A stretch of 64,000 nucleotides of DNA. Source: Lutjanus erythropterus. Lineage: Eukaryota > Chordata > Actinopteri > Lutjaniformes > Lutjanidae. The DNA lies in contig CM034603.1 in NCBI GenBank assembly GCA_020091685.1, positions 11,576,683 to 11,640,682 of the forward strand. Direction: 5' to 3'. Of the stretch, positions 1 to 10,834 are shown in pieces. Positions within the stretch are counted from its first letter, which is position 1, and each line of letters begins with the position of its first letter. Under the pieces are notes generated by a model, which saw nothing but the letters and a program-made list of their open reading frames with translations, had not been told where the DNA came from and made no database searches. The position numbers and the translations under genes were made by a program.

Positions 1-248
1 TTACAACAACAATTAAATAACTGCTTGTAAATATTTGTTTTGTTCAAAATAAGGAGAAGAACTACAGATCCACAGTGAAAAATAAGAATAAACACTCTAA
101 CGTTTCAGAAATTGAGTGAACTTAGGCCACTGCAGTGAGGAATCAGCCTTTTAACATATGGGATGTGCACTACCAGGTGAGCTTCCAGGGCTGCCCCAAC
201 TGGTCCCATATTTGTGTGTTAAGTTTAAAGCTAGAGTCTTAGATTATC
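1..248. other. AT-rich spacer, nothing recognised
   Basis: No ORF, repeat terminus or motif cluster stands out. The segment ends where a TTAA-bounded short inverted-repeat element begins. Confidence 0.5.
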
Positions 249-600
249 TTAAAGGACCAGTGTGTAGAATTTAGTGGCATGTAGTGTTGAGCTTGCAGCC
301 TGCAAACACCTCATCTGACTCTCCCCTTTCAAGCATGTAGGAGAACTTACAGTGGCTGAGAAACTTGTGCAAAACATGAAAGGACGTATGTAAAGCCAGT
401 GCTTGGTTTGTCCGTTCTTGCCTACTGTAGAAACACAGCTGTTCAACATGGCGGACCCCATGGAAGAGGACCTGTGCTTGTACATAGAGGTATATATAGA
501 CAGCTCATTTTAAGGTAACAAAAACATGATTCTTATTTTCAGGAGATTATACAAGATTATGCAGAAAAGTCCCTGTAAATCTTACACCCTGGACCTTTAA
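249..600 (+). mobile_element. Short TIR element, family A copy 1 (TTAA-bounded)
   Basis: The left end reads TTAAAGGACCAGTGTGTAGA. The right end is its inverted counterpart (TTACACCCTGGACCTTTAA), giving imperfect terminal inverted repeats of about 25 bp. TTAA at both outer edges is seen directly; whether it is a target duplication or part of the TIR cannot be settled from one copy. The interior contains a module (GAGCTTGCAG...GCAAACACCTC) shared with the element at 27.7 kb and, inverted, with the fragment at 4.6 kb. It has no coding capacity. I recognise the pattern as a common non-autonomous element of percomorph fishes but assign no family name. Confidence 0.8.
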
Positions 601-1234
601 AGACTGGAAGCAGGTGATTCATTGAATTCCTGTACTGTGAAGGCAAGACTTCAGTCCACTCCAGTCTTCTTTTCAAGTTGGTGTCCCAAAGGTGTTAAAT
701 AAATTACAGTCAGTACCACACACACCAATGCTGTAAATACTGCAATACTTACTCTTGTTTGAGATTTTTTTTTTTTGCTAAAAACTACAGTCCCCTACAG
801 TTTTAGGAAAGTATTTAGGCATGTAAGAAATTAAACTATTTTTTTGTAATCCTTTAAAAAAAGATTTTCACAAAGATGAGCTTGGGCTTGAATGTTGCAG
901 ACAGGGGAGGGAAGTATCAGGAAACTGTTTTACACATGCTTGGTTCTGGTCTTTCCATGGGGGATTGTTGATGAAAAATATAAATTGATGGCAATCTTAT
1001 CCTTAAAAATCGTACCAATCTCTTCTGTTGCTTCCAAACCAAGAGGTATAAGCAGGACTTTGTCTAAATACATGTCATCAACCTGATCCTCAGCAGTGTC
1101 CTTCACCTGGCCTCAGCCGGCTCACAACCACCTCTAGCAGTCTGCATACATTTATGCTGCCCCATTTCCATTTATATGGATCTAAATAGCATCTTTGCTG
1201 ATTGTGACAGTGGTCCCTGCAGCACATGTGATTA
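601..1234. other. Spacer, nothing recognised
   Basis: AT-rich sequence with short poly-T (near 766) and poly-A runs. No convincing ORF, inverted repeat or motif cluster was seen. Confidence 0.5.
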
Positions 1235-1860
1235 ACATGCTAAAGTCAGGGGCTGATAGCCTGTGCTGATGGCCCCCTCAGACGAGCCGCATGGCCACGT
1301 GTGTAATAGCTCCCTCGGTCTGTTCTCCCCCCTCCACTTAACTCAAATCAATGGGCCCTCCTCCAGCCTGGCCATTTATCTGAGCAAGCCGTCAGGGCCT
1401 GTGAAACAGCCACAGAGGACCTGGCCCCGCGGCCTCGTTACAGCAGCCCGCAGAAGCCAGATTTACTGGACTAGCTGGAGTGGCTTTATTCATGGATGGA
1501 GAAATGGGGGGAAAAAAGGATGAAGTGAGGGAAGGCGAAGGAGAAAGTATCCTTACTCCTACCTCTCCATCTCCTCTTCTTTCCTCCTCTCAGCCAATTC
1601 AATCCCATTTCAATCTCCCAGTGAACGTTCGGAGAATGCCTCGTCCTATTACATCACTTATGCTGTTCATCAAAGCGACAGGGTGTGAATTACCCTGTCC
1701 ATGACACCTAAATCATGGCGCTACCAAACCCTGGGGCTACATGGAATAGCTGTTACTACATCTGGATCCCTGGGATGAGACAGGGAGCCTCTCGGCGAGC
1801 TTGACAGAGTGAGGCTCCTCTCTGCGTAGTCCAGCGTTATTTAGCTCCATCCAAACATGA
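1235..1860. other. Candidate conserved non-coding block 1
   Basis: Composition rises to roughly balanced or GC-rich and the sequence is unique, with no repeat family seen elsewhere in the window. It opens near CCCTCAGACGAGCCGC and includes the E-box-like GGCCACGTGTG. Open frames across it are short and resemble no protein. The enhancer interpretation is inference. Confidence 0.35.
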
Positions 1861-2042
1861 CTTAAGGTTATGTTCACTGCCTGCCAAACATGAGAAAGCT
1901 GCCAGTTTCCCATTTTGCCCTGATTCCCCTTTTCTACATGTTTGTGATTGCCTTTTCAATACTTGTCTCTCAACATTAACTTCTATCTCAATTCCAGAGA
2001 TGATAGACACCATATGAATCTAATACTGCACATGCACCTATA

Positions 2043-2640
2043 TTAAAGGGATAGTCTGGATTATCTGGTGTATGATTGTATGAGATACTTATCAATAGTC
2101 AGTGCATTAGCAACAGTAGATGGTGGTTGGCACGCCCTCAGTTAAGAGAAGCAGAGAAGGGCAGCAGCACAGACGCTAAGTAATGAACTGCTATTGACAA
2201 GGTCAGGAGCAGAATGTATTTTAGCCACTTAAAAAAAAAATCAGAATTTGACTTTATAATATTTTCACCACTTTAATTTGTCGTCAGATAGCCTTTTCTG
2301 ACGGACAACCAAAGCCACTCTCTACCTTGCAGAACGCAGGAGTTGCTAGTCTACCACTGCCTCAGTCAGCTAATTTGTTTGTTATTGCGTGACTTAGGTT
2401 TTTTAAAAAGATAGTTCAGATTCACCGATCAGAATCAACAGTGTACCAGCAACTTCTGCGTTCTGTGAGGTAAAATGGCCTTTTACCTATGAAGTTTAGT
2501 TGGTTTGGAGAGAGGCATTTTTAAGTGACTAAAATATCTTTTTTCCACAGCAGTACATTGCTAAGCTTCCTTGCTGGTACTCCTCTCTGCTTCTCCAAAC
2601 TGTGGGTGTTCCAACCCACATCTGCAATTTGATAAATTGG
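2043..2640 (+). mobile_element. Foldback element, family FB copy 1 (3' truncated)
   Basis: It starts at TTAAAGGGATAGTCTGGATT, matching the left end of the full copy at 45.84 kb. It keeps the same internal order: the CGCCC..AGTTAAGAGAAGCAGAG segment, the CAGATAGCCTTTTCTGACGG segment, and the inverted GGTACTCCTCTCTGCTTCTC segment near 2577-2600. The right terminus found in the other two copies is missing, so the sequence breaks off inside the right arm near 2640. No ORF. Confidence 0.75.
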
Positions 2641-3270
2641 ATTTAACGTACCTTTGATCCTCCTGGACTCCTTTCGCTGGCTGGTTTTGACACCCGGCTG
2701 GAGCTCGGCCTCCGCTGACATCCTCCACTGCTGAGTCCCTTGTCCTGCTCACAGCGGATCCACCATGGGTTAGCAGCACACTAGCTAATCCTCCCAACTC
2801 CCAGTGTCCAAGTCCCTCCACTCCAGTCTCTCTCACAGTCGCTCTTTGGTGGAGAAAATCTCGTTTGAATCCATTGTGAGACGTCTGGTACTCCTCAATA
2901 TATGAAGATCCAGCATTGATATCTGCGCCCCGTCACTGCTGGCCCATGGTGTTTGAGTATCGCTAAACAACTCATGAAAAGATGATTGAATTATGGGGCC
3001 AGGTGATCCTCTCGAGAGCAGCTTCAGATCAGATTTGACATCTTCTGGAGTGCGCCTGAGTTCTCTCCGTGAAGGTCAAGTATCACATGGTCCACCGTTG
3101 CTCTTTTCTGAGGGTCCACCTATAACTCTGGAGTAATTCCCCCCAGGGGAGACTGCAACATTGATTGAATGAAATATTGTTCTTCAGCGTAGGTCAGGAG
3201 TGGATATTATTCTTTGGTAGAGCACTTCAGATGCAGTCCAACAGCCCATCACAGACATTTGCTCCGAGCA
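2641..3270. other. Unclassified moderately GC-rich segment abutting a foldback element
   Basis: This piece differs in texture from both neighbours. It has proline/serine-like reading frames on both strands but no recognisable protein, no TIRs and no tail. A 91-residue minus-strand frame (2561-2836) runs across the junction with the foldback element, which argues against it being a gene. It may be the 5' untranslated part of an old retroelement or plain unique sequence. Confidence 0.3.
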
Positions 3271-3980
3271 CTGCAAGGAGAGGAGACAGAGATGACAGTT
3301 AATGTTAAACTTGAGGTGGTTAAAAATTAAAATGACAAACACATGCCCCTTGATCACTCATTACAGCATTAATTTAAGGTACAAAATGGCAGGCACCAAT
3401 TTACCAAATCAACAAAGATGTTATTATCTCCTCTGGATCATCAATCCCTAATGAGAGTGTAGCAAACGCGTGCTGTTTGGTGCCCACCCTTGAAGGAGAC
3501 CTGTGGCAAAATACTTGATGCTCTTGTTTTACATGCTGCTTGTGAGTAAACATAGAACATTAAAGCATGACCGACGCTTCTGTGCACGCAAAGCAAATTT
3601 TCAGAAGACGGATTGTAAATGCTCCCAGCTCCGGCCAACAGCACGAGAGGAGGGGAAGCAGCAGCGAGCGATGAATGACAGGCTGTTTCAAAGCGAACTC
3701 TGGTGAAAATCCTGGCACAGCCATCTATAAACTGGACCCCCCCCCCCCCACATTGTGCTTTAATGCCCTTGAATCATCCACTGCTAACACGGGGGCCGTG
3801 CCAAACTGGCACCGCGGCTGGCACCGCTTCTGTTGGCATGGTGATAGGCCATTGTTGGAGAAAGAGGCCTTCAGCCTACCCTGGCCTGAAAAGAGCTGCT
3901 GCACATCGAGCACCGAGTACACATTATCCTGTGTGACATTGTGTGACATTGTGAGTGTGTGTGCTGAGACTGAGTGAGAA
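3271..3980. other. Candidate conserved non-coding block 2
   Basis: Unique sequence after an AT-rich lead. The stretch from about 3440 to 3960 is high-complexity, interrupted by a C13 run at 3737-3749. It contains the inverted repeat GTGCCAAACTGGCAC (3798-3812) followed by two CTGGCACCGC units and TTGGCA, a cluster of NFI-like half-sites. The 100-residue frame across it is not recognisable. Confidence 0.35.
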
Positions 3981-4258
3981 TGAGAATGTCATTTAAAATG
4001 TATTTTAAGAATTTACTTTATTTTGATATTTGGCTCATCCTAAGACTGTTTCTGTTGGAAAAGATTAACAACATAGCTTGTTAAAAGGTCACTCAAATTA
4101 CAAAAAGCAAATCCTATCCCCTTTGTTTTTTTCCAGGTTGAGACAATGTTCTCTGAGGATGTGTTCAGCTCCGGCAGCAGGTGGTGTGACATTAGCTGAC
4201 CTTACCTTACAGTAGCTACCTTAAACACTATTGAAATGTCAAGTTTAAAGTTTAAAGT

Positions 4259-4294
4259 GTGTATCCCATGCATCTGGTGACGCATGGGATACAC
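4259..4294. repeat. Perfect 13-bp inverted repeat (hairpin)
   Basis: GTGTATCCCATGC at 4259-4271 is followed, after the 10-base loop ATCTGGTGAC, by its exact reverse complement GCATGGGATACAC at 4282-4294. Flanking bases continue partial pairing. It is too short for a typical microRNA precursor. It could be a collapsed foldback element or a palindromic protein site. Confidence 0.7.
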
Positions 4295-4602
4295 TTAACA
4301 GCAGAGGAATGTACTATGCTCAGCTGGTTCTTAAATTGACAGCAGGTTAGTAAATATGATAATATTTCTGCAAAAGAGATGCTGAAGTTTGAACCTGGAG
4401 TTTGCTGTTGTTAGTACTGTAACTGTTAGTTATTGTAGGTTAGGTTTAATGTCATTAACATTTTTCCTTTTTAAAAAGCATGAGCTCAGGCACCAATTAG
4501 GCACCAGTATTGTTTTAAAAGTGTTGTTCGAGTAGTCATATCAGAAAAAACCTTAACAATACCCGACCCTATTCGGGTCTTTTATGTTTTTCATGAGTTT
4601 TG
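4295..4602. other. Spacer with a small palindrome
   Basis: Mostly AT-rich. A six-base inverted pair ACCCGA/TCGGGT lies at 4561-4578. Nothing else is supported. Confidence 0.4.
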
Positions 4603-4704
4603 CTGCCACTGTAGGTTCTCCTACATGCTTGGAAGGGGAGGGTTAGACATGGTGTTTGAAGCAAGCTCACCCTTATAAGTCACTAAATCCTATATACTGG
4701 TCCC
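4603..4704 (-). mobile_element. Family A fragment (inverted relative to copy 1)
   Basis: The order GTAGGTTCTCCTACATGCTT, then GGAAGGGGAGGG, then CACTAAATCC and TATACTGGTCC is the reverse complement of the left third of the element at 249-600. Only the terminal part is present. Confidence 0.65.
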
Positions 4705-5099
4705 GTTGCTCCTGTGTTCTGCGTCACCCAGTCAAGCTTTACATCACAATAATGACCTGTTCACTGTACATTATCCCTTACTTATTCACTCAAAGTTACA
4801 GCCAGATTAGTGACTATACAAATGTTAACTCCAACTCAAAAGCAACATCCACATCAGTGGCCTGTGACTGACCTCAGAAACTCAAGTTCTTTCTGTTAAT
4901 CTTTCAGTTTCTTTTCTTTCTTCTTTTCCTTTGCCTGACTTTAAATGCAGTTGTCCTGTTGCTACAACTTGCTTTGCATTCAGTTTGAACACACCTTGAG
5001 ACCTCTCGTCGACCCCAGTTAACATAATAGAGGTAAATTAATTTAATTTGTGCGGCTCATATATTTTAAACATGACATTTGCAAAAATCAGCAGCAATA
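4705..5099. other. Spacer, nothing recognised
   Basis: AT-rich with a pyrimidine run near 4900-4930. No supported feature. Confidence 0.45.
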
Positions 5100-5445
5100 C
5101 ATCCTTTTAGAGCCAGCGTCCCTGTTAATCTGGATAATCCACAGTGTATGCAGTTTTCATTCGAACTACTGTCTATCAAAAAAAAAAATAGTCCATAAGA
5201 AAGCTATTCACAGTGAGGATTGTGGATTATCCAGAGGAACTGGGACACTGTCTGTGGATAGAGATGTCGCTGTGAAGATGTTGCCCCAAATGGAATTCCA
5301 TTCACCTCCACTGTATTGTGGTGGTGGCAAAAACCTTCAGAGACAGATATATCAAGACTTGGCTGGCTGCCACATTTGTGCCCTAAATTTACCCGTGATT
5401 TGGACATACACTAGCATAGAGCGTTACCCTAGCAAACCTTAGGAG
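5100..5445. repeat. Interspersed repeat with internal inverted pair
   Basis: CTGGATAATCCACAGTG near 5131 pairs with GTGGATTATCCAGAG near 5222, with a poly-A loop between. The downstream GAATTCCATTCACCTCCACTG segment is a motif I associate with widespread teleost repeats. The 130-residue frame here runs through this hairpin and is not a credible gene. Outer boundaries are approximate. Confidence 0.5.
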
Positions 5446-5652
5446 AAAAATCTGCTACTATTGTACCATTTATCCAGAAGCAGGCTGTGTCTTCAAAGGT
5501 ATTTTTTTTGCTCCCACAGGTGTCTACTGTCTGCCAAAAATGATATACGTTCACTCAGTGCCAAATCAACATTTGAATACAATATTTCACAAATAGCACT
5601 GTAAAAAATCATACAGGAATTTACTGGAATCAACTAACCTTTTCTCATTAAT
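5446..5652. other. Spacer, nothing recognised
   Basis: AT-rich sequence between two repeats. No feature seen. Confidence 0.4.
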
Positions 5653-5835
5653 TTAAAGCTGCTACAAATAGTTTTTAACAGGTTATGAAAGTCTAAATTT
5701 ATTACTGATGCCTCTATATGACCTACATAAGAAAACAAGACCATCTGCGAGGAGATTTCTCTTTCTATTTCTGTATAATGTCAGCCACCAGGTCAGATTC
5801 TCCATGAAATCTGATTAAATAAGTCTGTGTTTAGA
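5653..5835 (-). mobile_element. Short TIR element, family B copy 2 (truncated, inverted)
   Basis: It begins TTAAAGCTGCTACAAATAG and continues with GGTTATGAAA, GACCTACATAAG and AAACAAGACCATCTG. These match, in order, the reverse complement of the right half of the element at 13611-13961. The other terminus was not found. Confidence 0.75.
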
Positions 5836-6349
5836 TTTTCCCAGCCAAAGTTAAACAGAGTAGTACTAGTAGTACTATTTTTATTTTTGGCTAGACAGTT
5901 GAGTAATTACAAAATTATGTCAACTTGTCTTTTTCATTTTTAGTCAACTTAAAATGTTAAGGCAGTCAGAGCAAATAGTTTATTCTTAATGTGAGGACTA
6001 AATGAGAAAGGAGGTAAATGAGAAAATGTGGGGGTTTTTTGTTTGTTTTTTGCAGTGTGCCCTCAGCAGACCTCCCATAAGCCTTTGTTCACCAACATGG
6101 AACCTGCCCTGTTACACGTCAAGCACCTAATTTTTAATCTTTCTGTGCATTTCCACTAAAAATAATTTGGTTTGGAAGCTGATAAGTTGGTTACCAGCTG
6201 GAACCAAAGAATAGCAGGTATCAAAACTGCTGGAAACGTGGGCTGGTCCACTAGTTTACACCAAGGCTCCAAGAATCTTAAACAGATCACATGCATAGCT
6301 TTGTGCGTATGTATAAAACAAATAGCCTCTCTACAGTCCTCATTCACCT
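5836..6349. other. Spacer, possible old repeat
   Basis: AT-rich to about 6150, then a GCTGGAACC-bearing stretch (6180-6330) that might be an old repeat but has no second copy here. No gene supported. Confidence 0.35.
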
Positions 6350-7210
6350 CCCGCAGACAAGTCCTTCAACCCTCCCATTATTCCAAAATGACCTGCAATG
6401 TTCATAAAAATTTCATTTCCTTGAACAACAGGTCATTGCGATCGCCTCATCACCACCCGTTCTTCTTGTGCATGGCTGTCTAGACCATGTGTCACCCCTC
6501 ATGTGTGCTTATGAGGCAGATAATGTCGCCCAGGTCCAGGCGAAGGGGGCAATCTCCCCGTAAGTACGTCTCAGAAAGAGCCTTGGAGTGTCAGTGATGG
6601 GAGAGGTATTTTCCATGTCACAAAGAACCTTATCAGAATGTAATTTTCATTACCGACGAGGGAGATATGCCTCATTGTATTAGACGGAAGAGCGATTTAA
6701 TGTGATGTACGGCTGCTTGTCAAAAGCAATGCTATCTAGGTCACCCAGACTCCCCAATCTGCTCTGTGTTTTAACAGCTCCCAGTGTCTCTTATGATTTG
6801 GGTCAGAGTTAACGAGCATCACTCGTTTCTCCAGCTACTCTCAACTGTTCGGGGATGTCAGAAGCCCTTGACAAAAGCCACCCTTTATTTATTAATTTGT
6901 TCATTTTAGTACTACCTCTCTCAAGTGCAGAAGGAAAACTTCCTTGAGGGAAGTCCGTTTTATTTCTACTTGCATTTCTTTATTTCCTTCCATCAACCCC
7001 GCCGCTGTCTTTGTCTCTGTCTGCCTGTATTTCACAAATCATCTCTTGAGATGTTTGTTTCCCGCTTGCATCAGAATCTTTACCCCGTGACCGGCTTATT
7101 GAACAAAACCGGCATGCTGCGAGAAAACCTGATGTATGGCAACTCTCTCTTCCTTAGCATTAAGCATATCAATCATGCAAGCCATTGATTTTTCAGGCGA
7201 TGAGTTTGAG
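6350..7210. other. Candidate conserved non-coding block 3
   Basis: A long unique, repeat-free stretch containing CCAGGTCCAGGCGAAGG, TTATGAGGCAGATAATG, CATTACCGACGAGG and TTATTTATTAATTTGTTC. There is no open frame longer than about 100 codons. It is among the most enhancer-like segments here, but conservation is not measured. Confidence 0.4.
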
Positions 7211-7464
7211 TGTATACCTTCACATACAGAGAACTAGACCCCCTGGGCAACATGCAGGTATATATATCTTGTCATGCAGCTTCAGTGCATTGGGAGGAGG
7301 TGTGATGTGAATCTTTTTCAAGAACAGAAACAACTGCATCTTTGTTGTTTTAATCAGTTTATCAGAAAGATGTGTATAACCTTACAGGCAGTGTTACTGT
7401 AAAAATGTAATTCAATGCAATAAAAAAATACCTGTTAAAAATGCAGTCAATAACCTAATCGAAG
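7211..7464. other. Spacer, nothing recognised
   Basis: AT-rich, ending at a GATTAC/TAATC-rich repeat. Confidence 0.4.
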
Positions 7465-7740
7465 TATCACAACATTAAAGTAATGTAACCTGATTACTCT
7501 CCATTACTTCTGGATTACCTCATAAACCAATATGGTGAAATCGTTTATCCCAGTATAATGTTTTGTGTTTGTTGCATCACCATCTCCATTTGTCAGTAGT
7601 AGCAGTAATCACAAGTATCTGTAATCTGATTACGTCCTTTTGATCTGCAACTGTAACAGTTACCTTTTTTTGCACCCTAACTAGATAATGCCAGTACATG
7701 TAATCCATTACTTTCCAAGTCTGATTACAGGTCAATCAAA
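7465..7740. repeat. Interspersed repeat rich in TAATC/GATTAC words
   Basis: Recurrent TAATGTAACCTGATTAC, GTAATCTGATTACGTCC and GTAATCCATTACTTTCC segments give an imperfect self-similar block. I associate this wording with a common teleost repeat. Ends are approximate. Confidence 0.5.
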
Positions 7741-7899
7741 ACACTTCACCAGTCTCCCTGTATGATCAGTTAATGACCAGAAATAACATATAGTTGTCCT
7801 GCTTTCAGTTCTTCATAATCATGTATTTAATGCACATACAACAGAGAATTTGCTCGTCATGATAATTTGTTCGCAATGAAATAAAGACTATAATTTAGA
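7741..7899. other. Spacer, nothing recognised
   Basis: AT-rich. No feature supported. Confidence 0.4.
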
Positions 7900-8670
7900 T
7901 CTTTGATTCATGCTCGAGAGACAAAGGGTTGTAATTTCCAACAATTATATTGAGTTCCATCTTTCTAGTCGCCTCTATGAATGAAAAGGCTTCATTAAGT
8001 GTGATCAGATTTTGAGTCATGTTTACCGTCTCAGAAATATAATGGGCAATCACCGAGCATGCGTTGATTTTTAAATCAGATCATTCTTGAGATTTTTTTT
8101 CAAGCTGCAGCATTCCAGTAAGTAACATTTCCTCCTGAGACTGGTGTTTAATAGACTGCACAATCAACCTCATATTGTGAGACAAGCCTCCGTGCATCCT
8201 GCCACCAATGAGTAACAAAGGTTGAACAGCCATCTATCACTGGATATGGCCAATTACACCTCCATTCACTGCGGTCCCGACGGAAGGCGCAGTCTGTGCT
8301 CTCCAGCTTGCATGTGACTGCGCAGGAGCGGGGAGGCCCCGTCCCCCGGACCATCTCCGTCTCTTCCTGGCAGAGGCTGGCCATGGCCTGGGGCTGGTGG
8401 AACGTTTGTTCGACAGACCGGCTTTGGCACCTCGCGCTGGTCATCTTTGTTACAAAATGCCCCCCAGCTTATGGAGTGGGACACAACTGTCACAACCTGG
8501 CCTAGCAAAGCTCCTCTGAATAGCCCTGCTGTGCTACCTTGTGTCACCTATGGCAACGAAGGCCGTCCAACTACTGCTATATCCTCTCTATACCTAAAGC
8601 CTGTAATCTGTACTGTTGTGAAATGTTTTCTTTGTTCAAGGCTAGACATTTTGTTTCACTCTGTGTAAGG
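7900..8670. other. Candidate conserved non-coding block 4
   Basis: High-complexity unique sequence, GC-rich from about 8260 to 8500. Overlapping short frames on both strands (up to 98 codons) are shadows of this composition and match nothing I know. The block contains an RFX-type site at 8543-8557 and leads directly into the GATA cluster. Confidence 0.4.
8543..8557 (+). promoter_or_regulatory. X-box-like RFX motif
   Basis: GTCACC-TAT-GGCAAC fits GTNRCC N0-3 RGYAAC exactly with a 3-base spacer. A motif match alone does not show binding. Confidence 0.35.
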
Positions 8671-8671
8671 T

Positions 8672-8754
8672 CTTATCACAGCCTCACAATCAATGATAAG
8701 ATTGGCTCATGTGGCTTTACAAGATAAGCTGATAGTCCTGGAATCTAAGATAAG
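8672..8754. promoter_or_regulatory. Cluster of five GATA-type motifs
   Basis: CTTATC (8672-8677, minus strand), TGATAAG (8694-8700), AGATAAG (8722-8728), TGATAG (8730-8735) and AGATAAG (8748-8754) occur within 83 bp of unique sequence. This density suits a GATA-factor enhancer; function is inferred. Confidence 0.4.
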
Positions 8755-8969
8755 GTTAATTTGCTTTTTTTTTTTAGACTAATTAGATTCCCGAGAAGCG
8801 AGTGATTGACTGGCATATGGGTCTTTGGGGTAACACTGCAATCTATTAACACTTCTGACCATATGATGCAATGTGTTAATCATGTTACACACAGGCATGG
8901 CAAGCCATAAGGTCACAGAAAGACAGAAAAAAATGCAAATGTATAGTTAGAAGCCAAGAGCCACCATGT
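8755..8969. other. Unique spacer adjoining the GATA cluster
   Basis: Contains TAGACTAATTAGATTCC (homeodomain-like core) and a poly-T run. Repeat family C begins at the right. Confidence 0.3.
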
Positions 8970-9535
8970 TAGTGGTTCTGTGAGGTTTTATATAGGTGCT
9001 TTGAGCTAACATGCTGATGTTAATCAGGTATAATGTTTACCATGTTCATCAGCTTAGTTGAGTGTTAGCATGCTAGCATTTGCTATTGAATGCATACAAA
9101 TGTTCAGGCTTTAAGCATTGTGTAATTCAAGTGATCTGAGAGAAAACTAGAATGCTGCTCCTCCTCTTGGCTCTGTTTTCAGACCAGCTGGTGATGGGAG
9201 ACTTTGGCCAAACATGGGCCAGTATGATAGTTCAGTCTCATTCCCAAAATGTGAGTATTTGATGAATACAAGTGATTACAATTCATCCTGAGGGGGGCAT
9301 GAATGTGTGTGCCAAATTTAATGGAAATCCATCCAATGATTCACTGCAACCTAACCTCATGGTGGCGCTAGAGACAAAGTCTGGGGATCATCAAAGTTAG
9401 TCAGATTCGTCCTCTGGGAACCAGAAATGTCTGCTCAGGAGTTCATGGCAATTCATATTTCAGTTTGGACCAACATAGTGGACAGACAGACTGATGTTGT
9501 CATCCACAAAGCCATGCTATCAGAACGGCTGTAAA
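8970..9535 (+). repeat. Interspersed repeat, family C copy 1
   Basis: Begins near TAGTGGTTCTGTGAGG and includes the teleost-typical GAGCTAACATGCTGATG, AGCATGCTAGCATTTGCTA and CATGGTGGCGCTAGAG segments. It ends near GCCATGCTATCAGAACGGC. Copies recur at 10.5 kb and, inverted, at 54.2 kb. No ORF. It may be a LINE 3' tail or a SINE-like element; class not assigned. Confidence 0.7.
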
Positions 9536-9649
9536 CTAAAGGATTTTAGGAAAATCGGGGCTAGAAAGGACAACCTAATGACAATCTGTGATGAAATTGA
9601 GTAAATTACAAAGCTTTCTTTTAACTAGCACAAATGTTAACTTTTATAT

Positions 9650-10260
9650 AAAATGGAAGCAGAAGAAACGGGGACAACTACTCTGTGTGAACATCGTACC
9701 AGAAAGTTATCCATTCCTTTTGATTTATACTGGGATTTATCTGAGGCAAAACTGAAATATTGCAGCCAGAGAAGGAGAAGGACCTCTCCTTTCTTCTCCT
9801 CCTCCTCCTCCTCTGCCTTCCTGGCCTTCCAGGGGGAACTGATAGCCTCTGAGCTCAGGCTGTTCAGCCACGGCCCATTAGTTCACCTCATTCTGACAAG
9901 ATGGAGGGCCTCTGACGATGGAACAGTCAAGTGTGCAAGCGAGGAGGAGGAGGAGGAGGAGGGTGGAGGGGGGAGAAAATACATACAAAAAAATTCAGTT
10001 TGAGCATTTGAAGCGGTCTCATTTACTTTTTGAGGGAAAGAGAAGCCTCATTGCTTCGGGTTCAACGGCTACAGCTGGTAAACTAAATAAGCGTTGCCAC
10101 ACAGTTGCTTTGCTGTGCAGATTTATGTCAGTAAAGGCCTCGGAGCTGTGCACTCAGTTAGGCGTGGCTCCAGCACGGCCGGGCACGGCTACACAGAGAG
10201 GGCAGTGAGGAGCTGCCCTCTGAAGTGCTCCTGCATTATCCTTTTTTACTAGCTCAGCTG
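9650..10260. other. Candidate conserved non-coding block 5
   Basis: Unique sequence around CTTCCAGGGGGAACTGATAG and CAGCCACGGCCCATTAG, with a (CTC)n run near 9800 and a (GAG)n run near 9942-9962. The 116- and 96-codon frames are driven by these triplet runs and show no recognisable protein. Confidence 0.35.
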
Positions 10261-10268
10261 CAGGATAA

Positions 10269-10434
10269 CTGGGCCCAATTTAGATGGAGAAAGAGTGAGC
10301 GGAGAGGGTGTGTGAGGGCGGGGTGGTCTCTTCAAGTCTGAGACATGACATAAATGAACAAATACACACACACTCGCGCAGCAGATGCAAATATTAATGG
10401 GGTGTGTTTTGAAAGTTTTCATTTGACAGGCTGT
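10269..10434 (+). repeat. Local duplication, copy 1 (octamer-bearing block)
   Basis: It starts CTGGGCCCAATTTAGATGGA and carries GGTCTCTTCAAGTCTGAGAC, ACATAAATGAACAAATACAC and ATGCAAATATTAATGGGG. All of these recur in order at 11136-11355. The short GTGTGTGAG here corresponds to a 48-bp (TG)n in copy 2. The core holds an exact POU octamer, ATGCAAAT. Confidence 0.85.
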
Positions 10435-10517
10435 TGAAGTCAGGTCATTTTATTTTTAGAATGTAATGTGTATGTTTATGACTTCATGGTAATATTGACA
10501 TAACTTTATAATGCTAT

Positions 10518-10780
10518 GCTAGTGGCTCTGTGTGGCTGTGCATTGAGCTAAAAGTTGACAATGCTAACATGAACATGCTAACGTGAGCATGTCGATAATG
10601 CTAACACACAAATATAATGTTTACCAGGTTCACCATCTTTACAGTTCAGAGTGTTAGCATGCTAGCATTTGCTATTTAGCACTAATCATTAAGTTCAGCT
10701 GCTTAAGGCTGATGGGAATGTTAGTTTTGTAAGTAGCTATAAGCAAACACATTGCAAACTAAAATTCTGACCTTATGATA
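10518..10780 (+). repeat. Interspersed repeat, family C copy 2 (5' part)
   Basis: GTGGCTCTGTGTGGC, the AATGCTAACATGAACATGC series and GTTAGCATGCTAGCATTTGC align with copy 1 at 8970. The downstream part of the family is absent. It lies between the two halves of the local duplication. Confidence 0.7.
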
Positions 10781-10834
10781 AACACTTGTGGGGAAGTACG
10801 TCAATATTGTCACAGTATCGGTATCTGCCGTCAA

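Noticed and set aside
8148..8547. Overlapping 93- and 98-codon minus-strand frames
   Set aside because: They lie over a GC-rich unique block with equally open frames on the other strand. No protein recognised.
9653..10003. 116-codon frame with Ser and Glu runs
   Set aside because: Ser and Glu runs come from (CTC)n and (GAG)n triplets. No domain.
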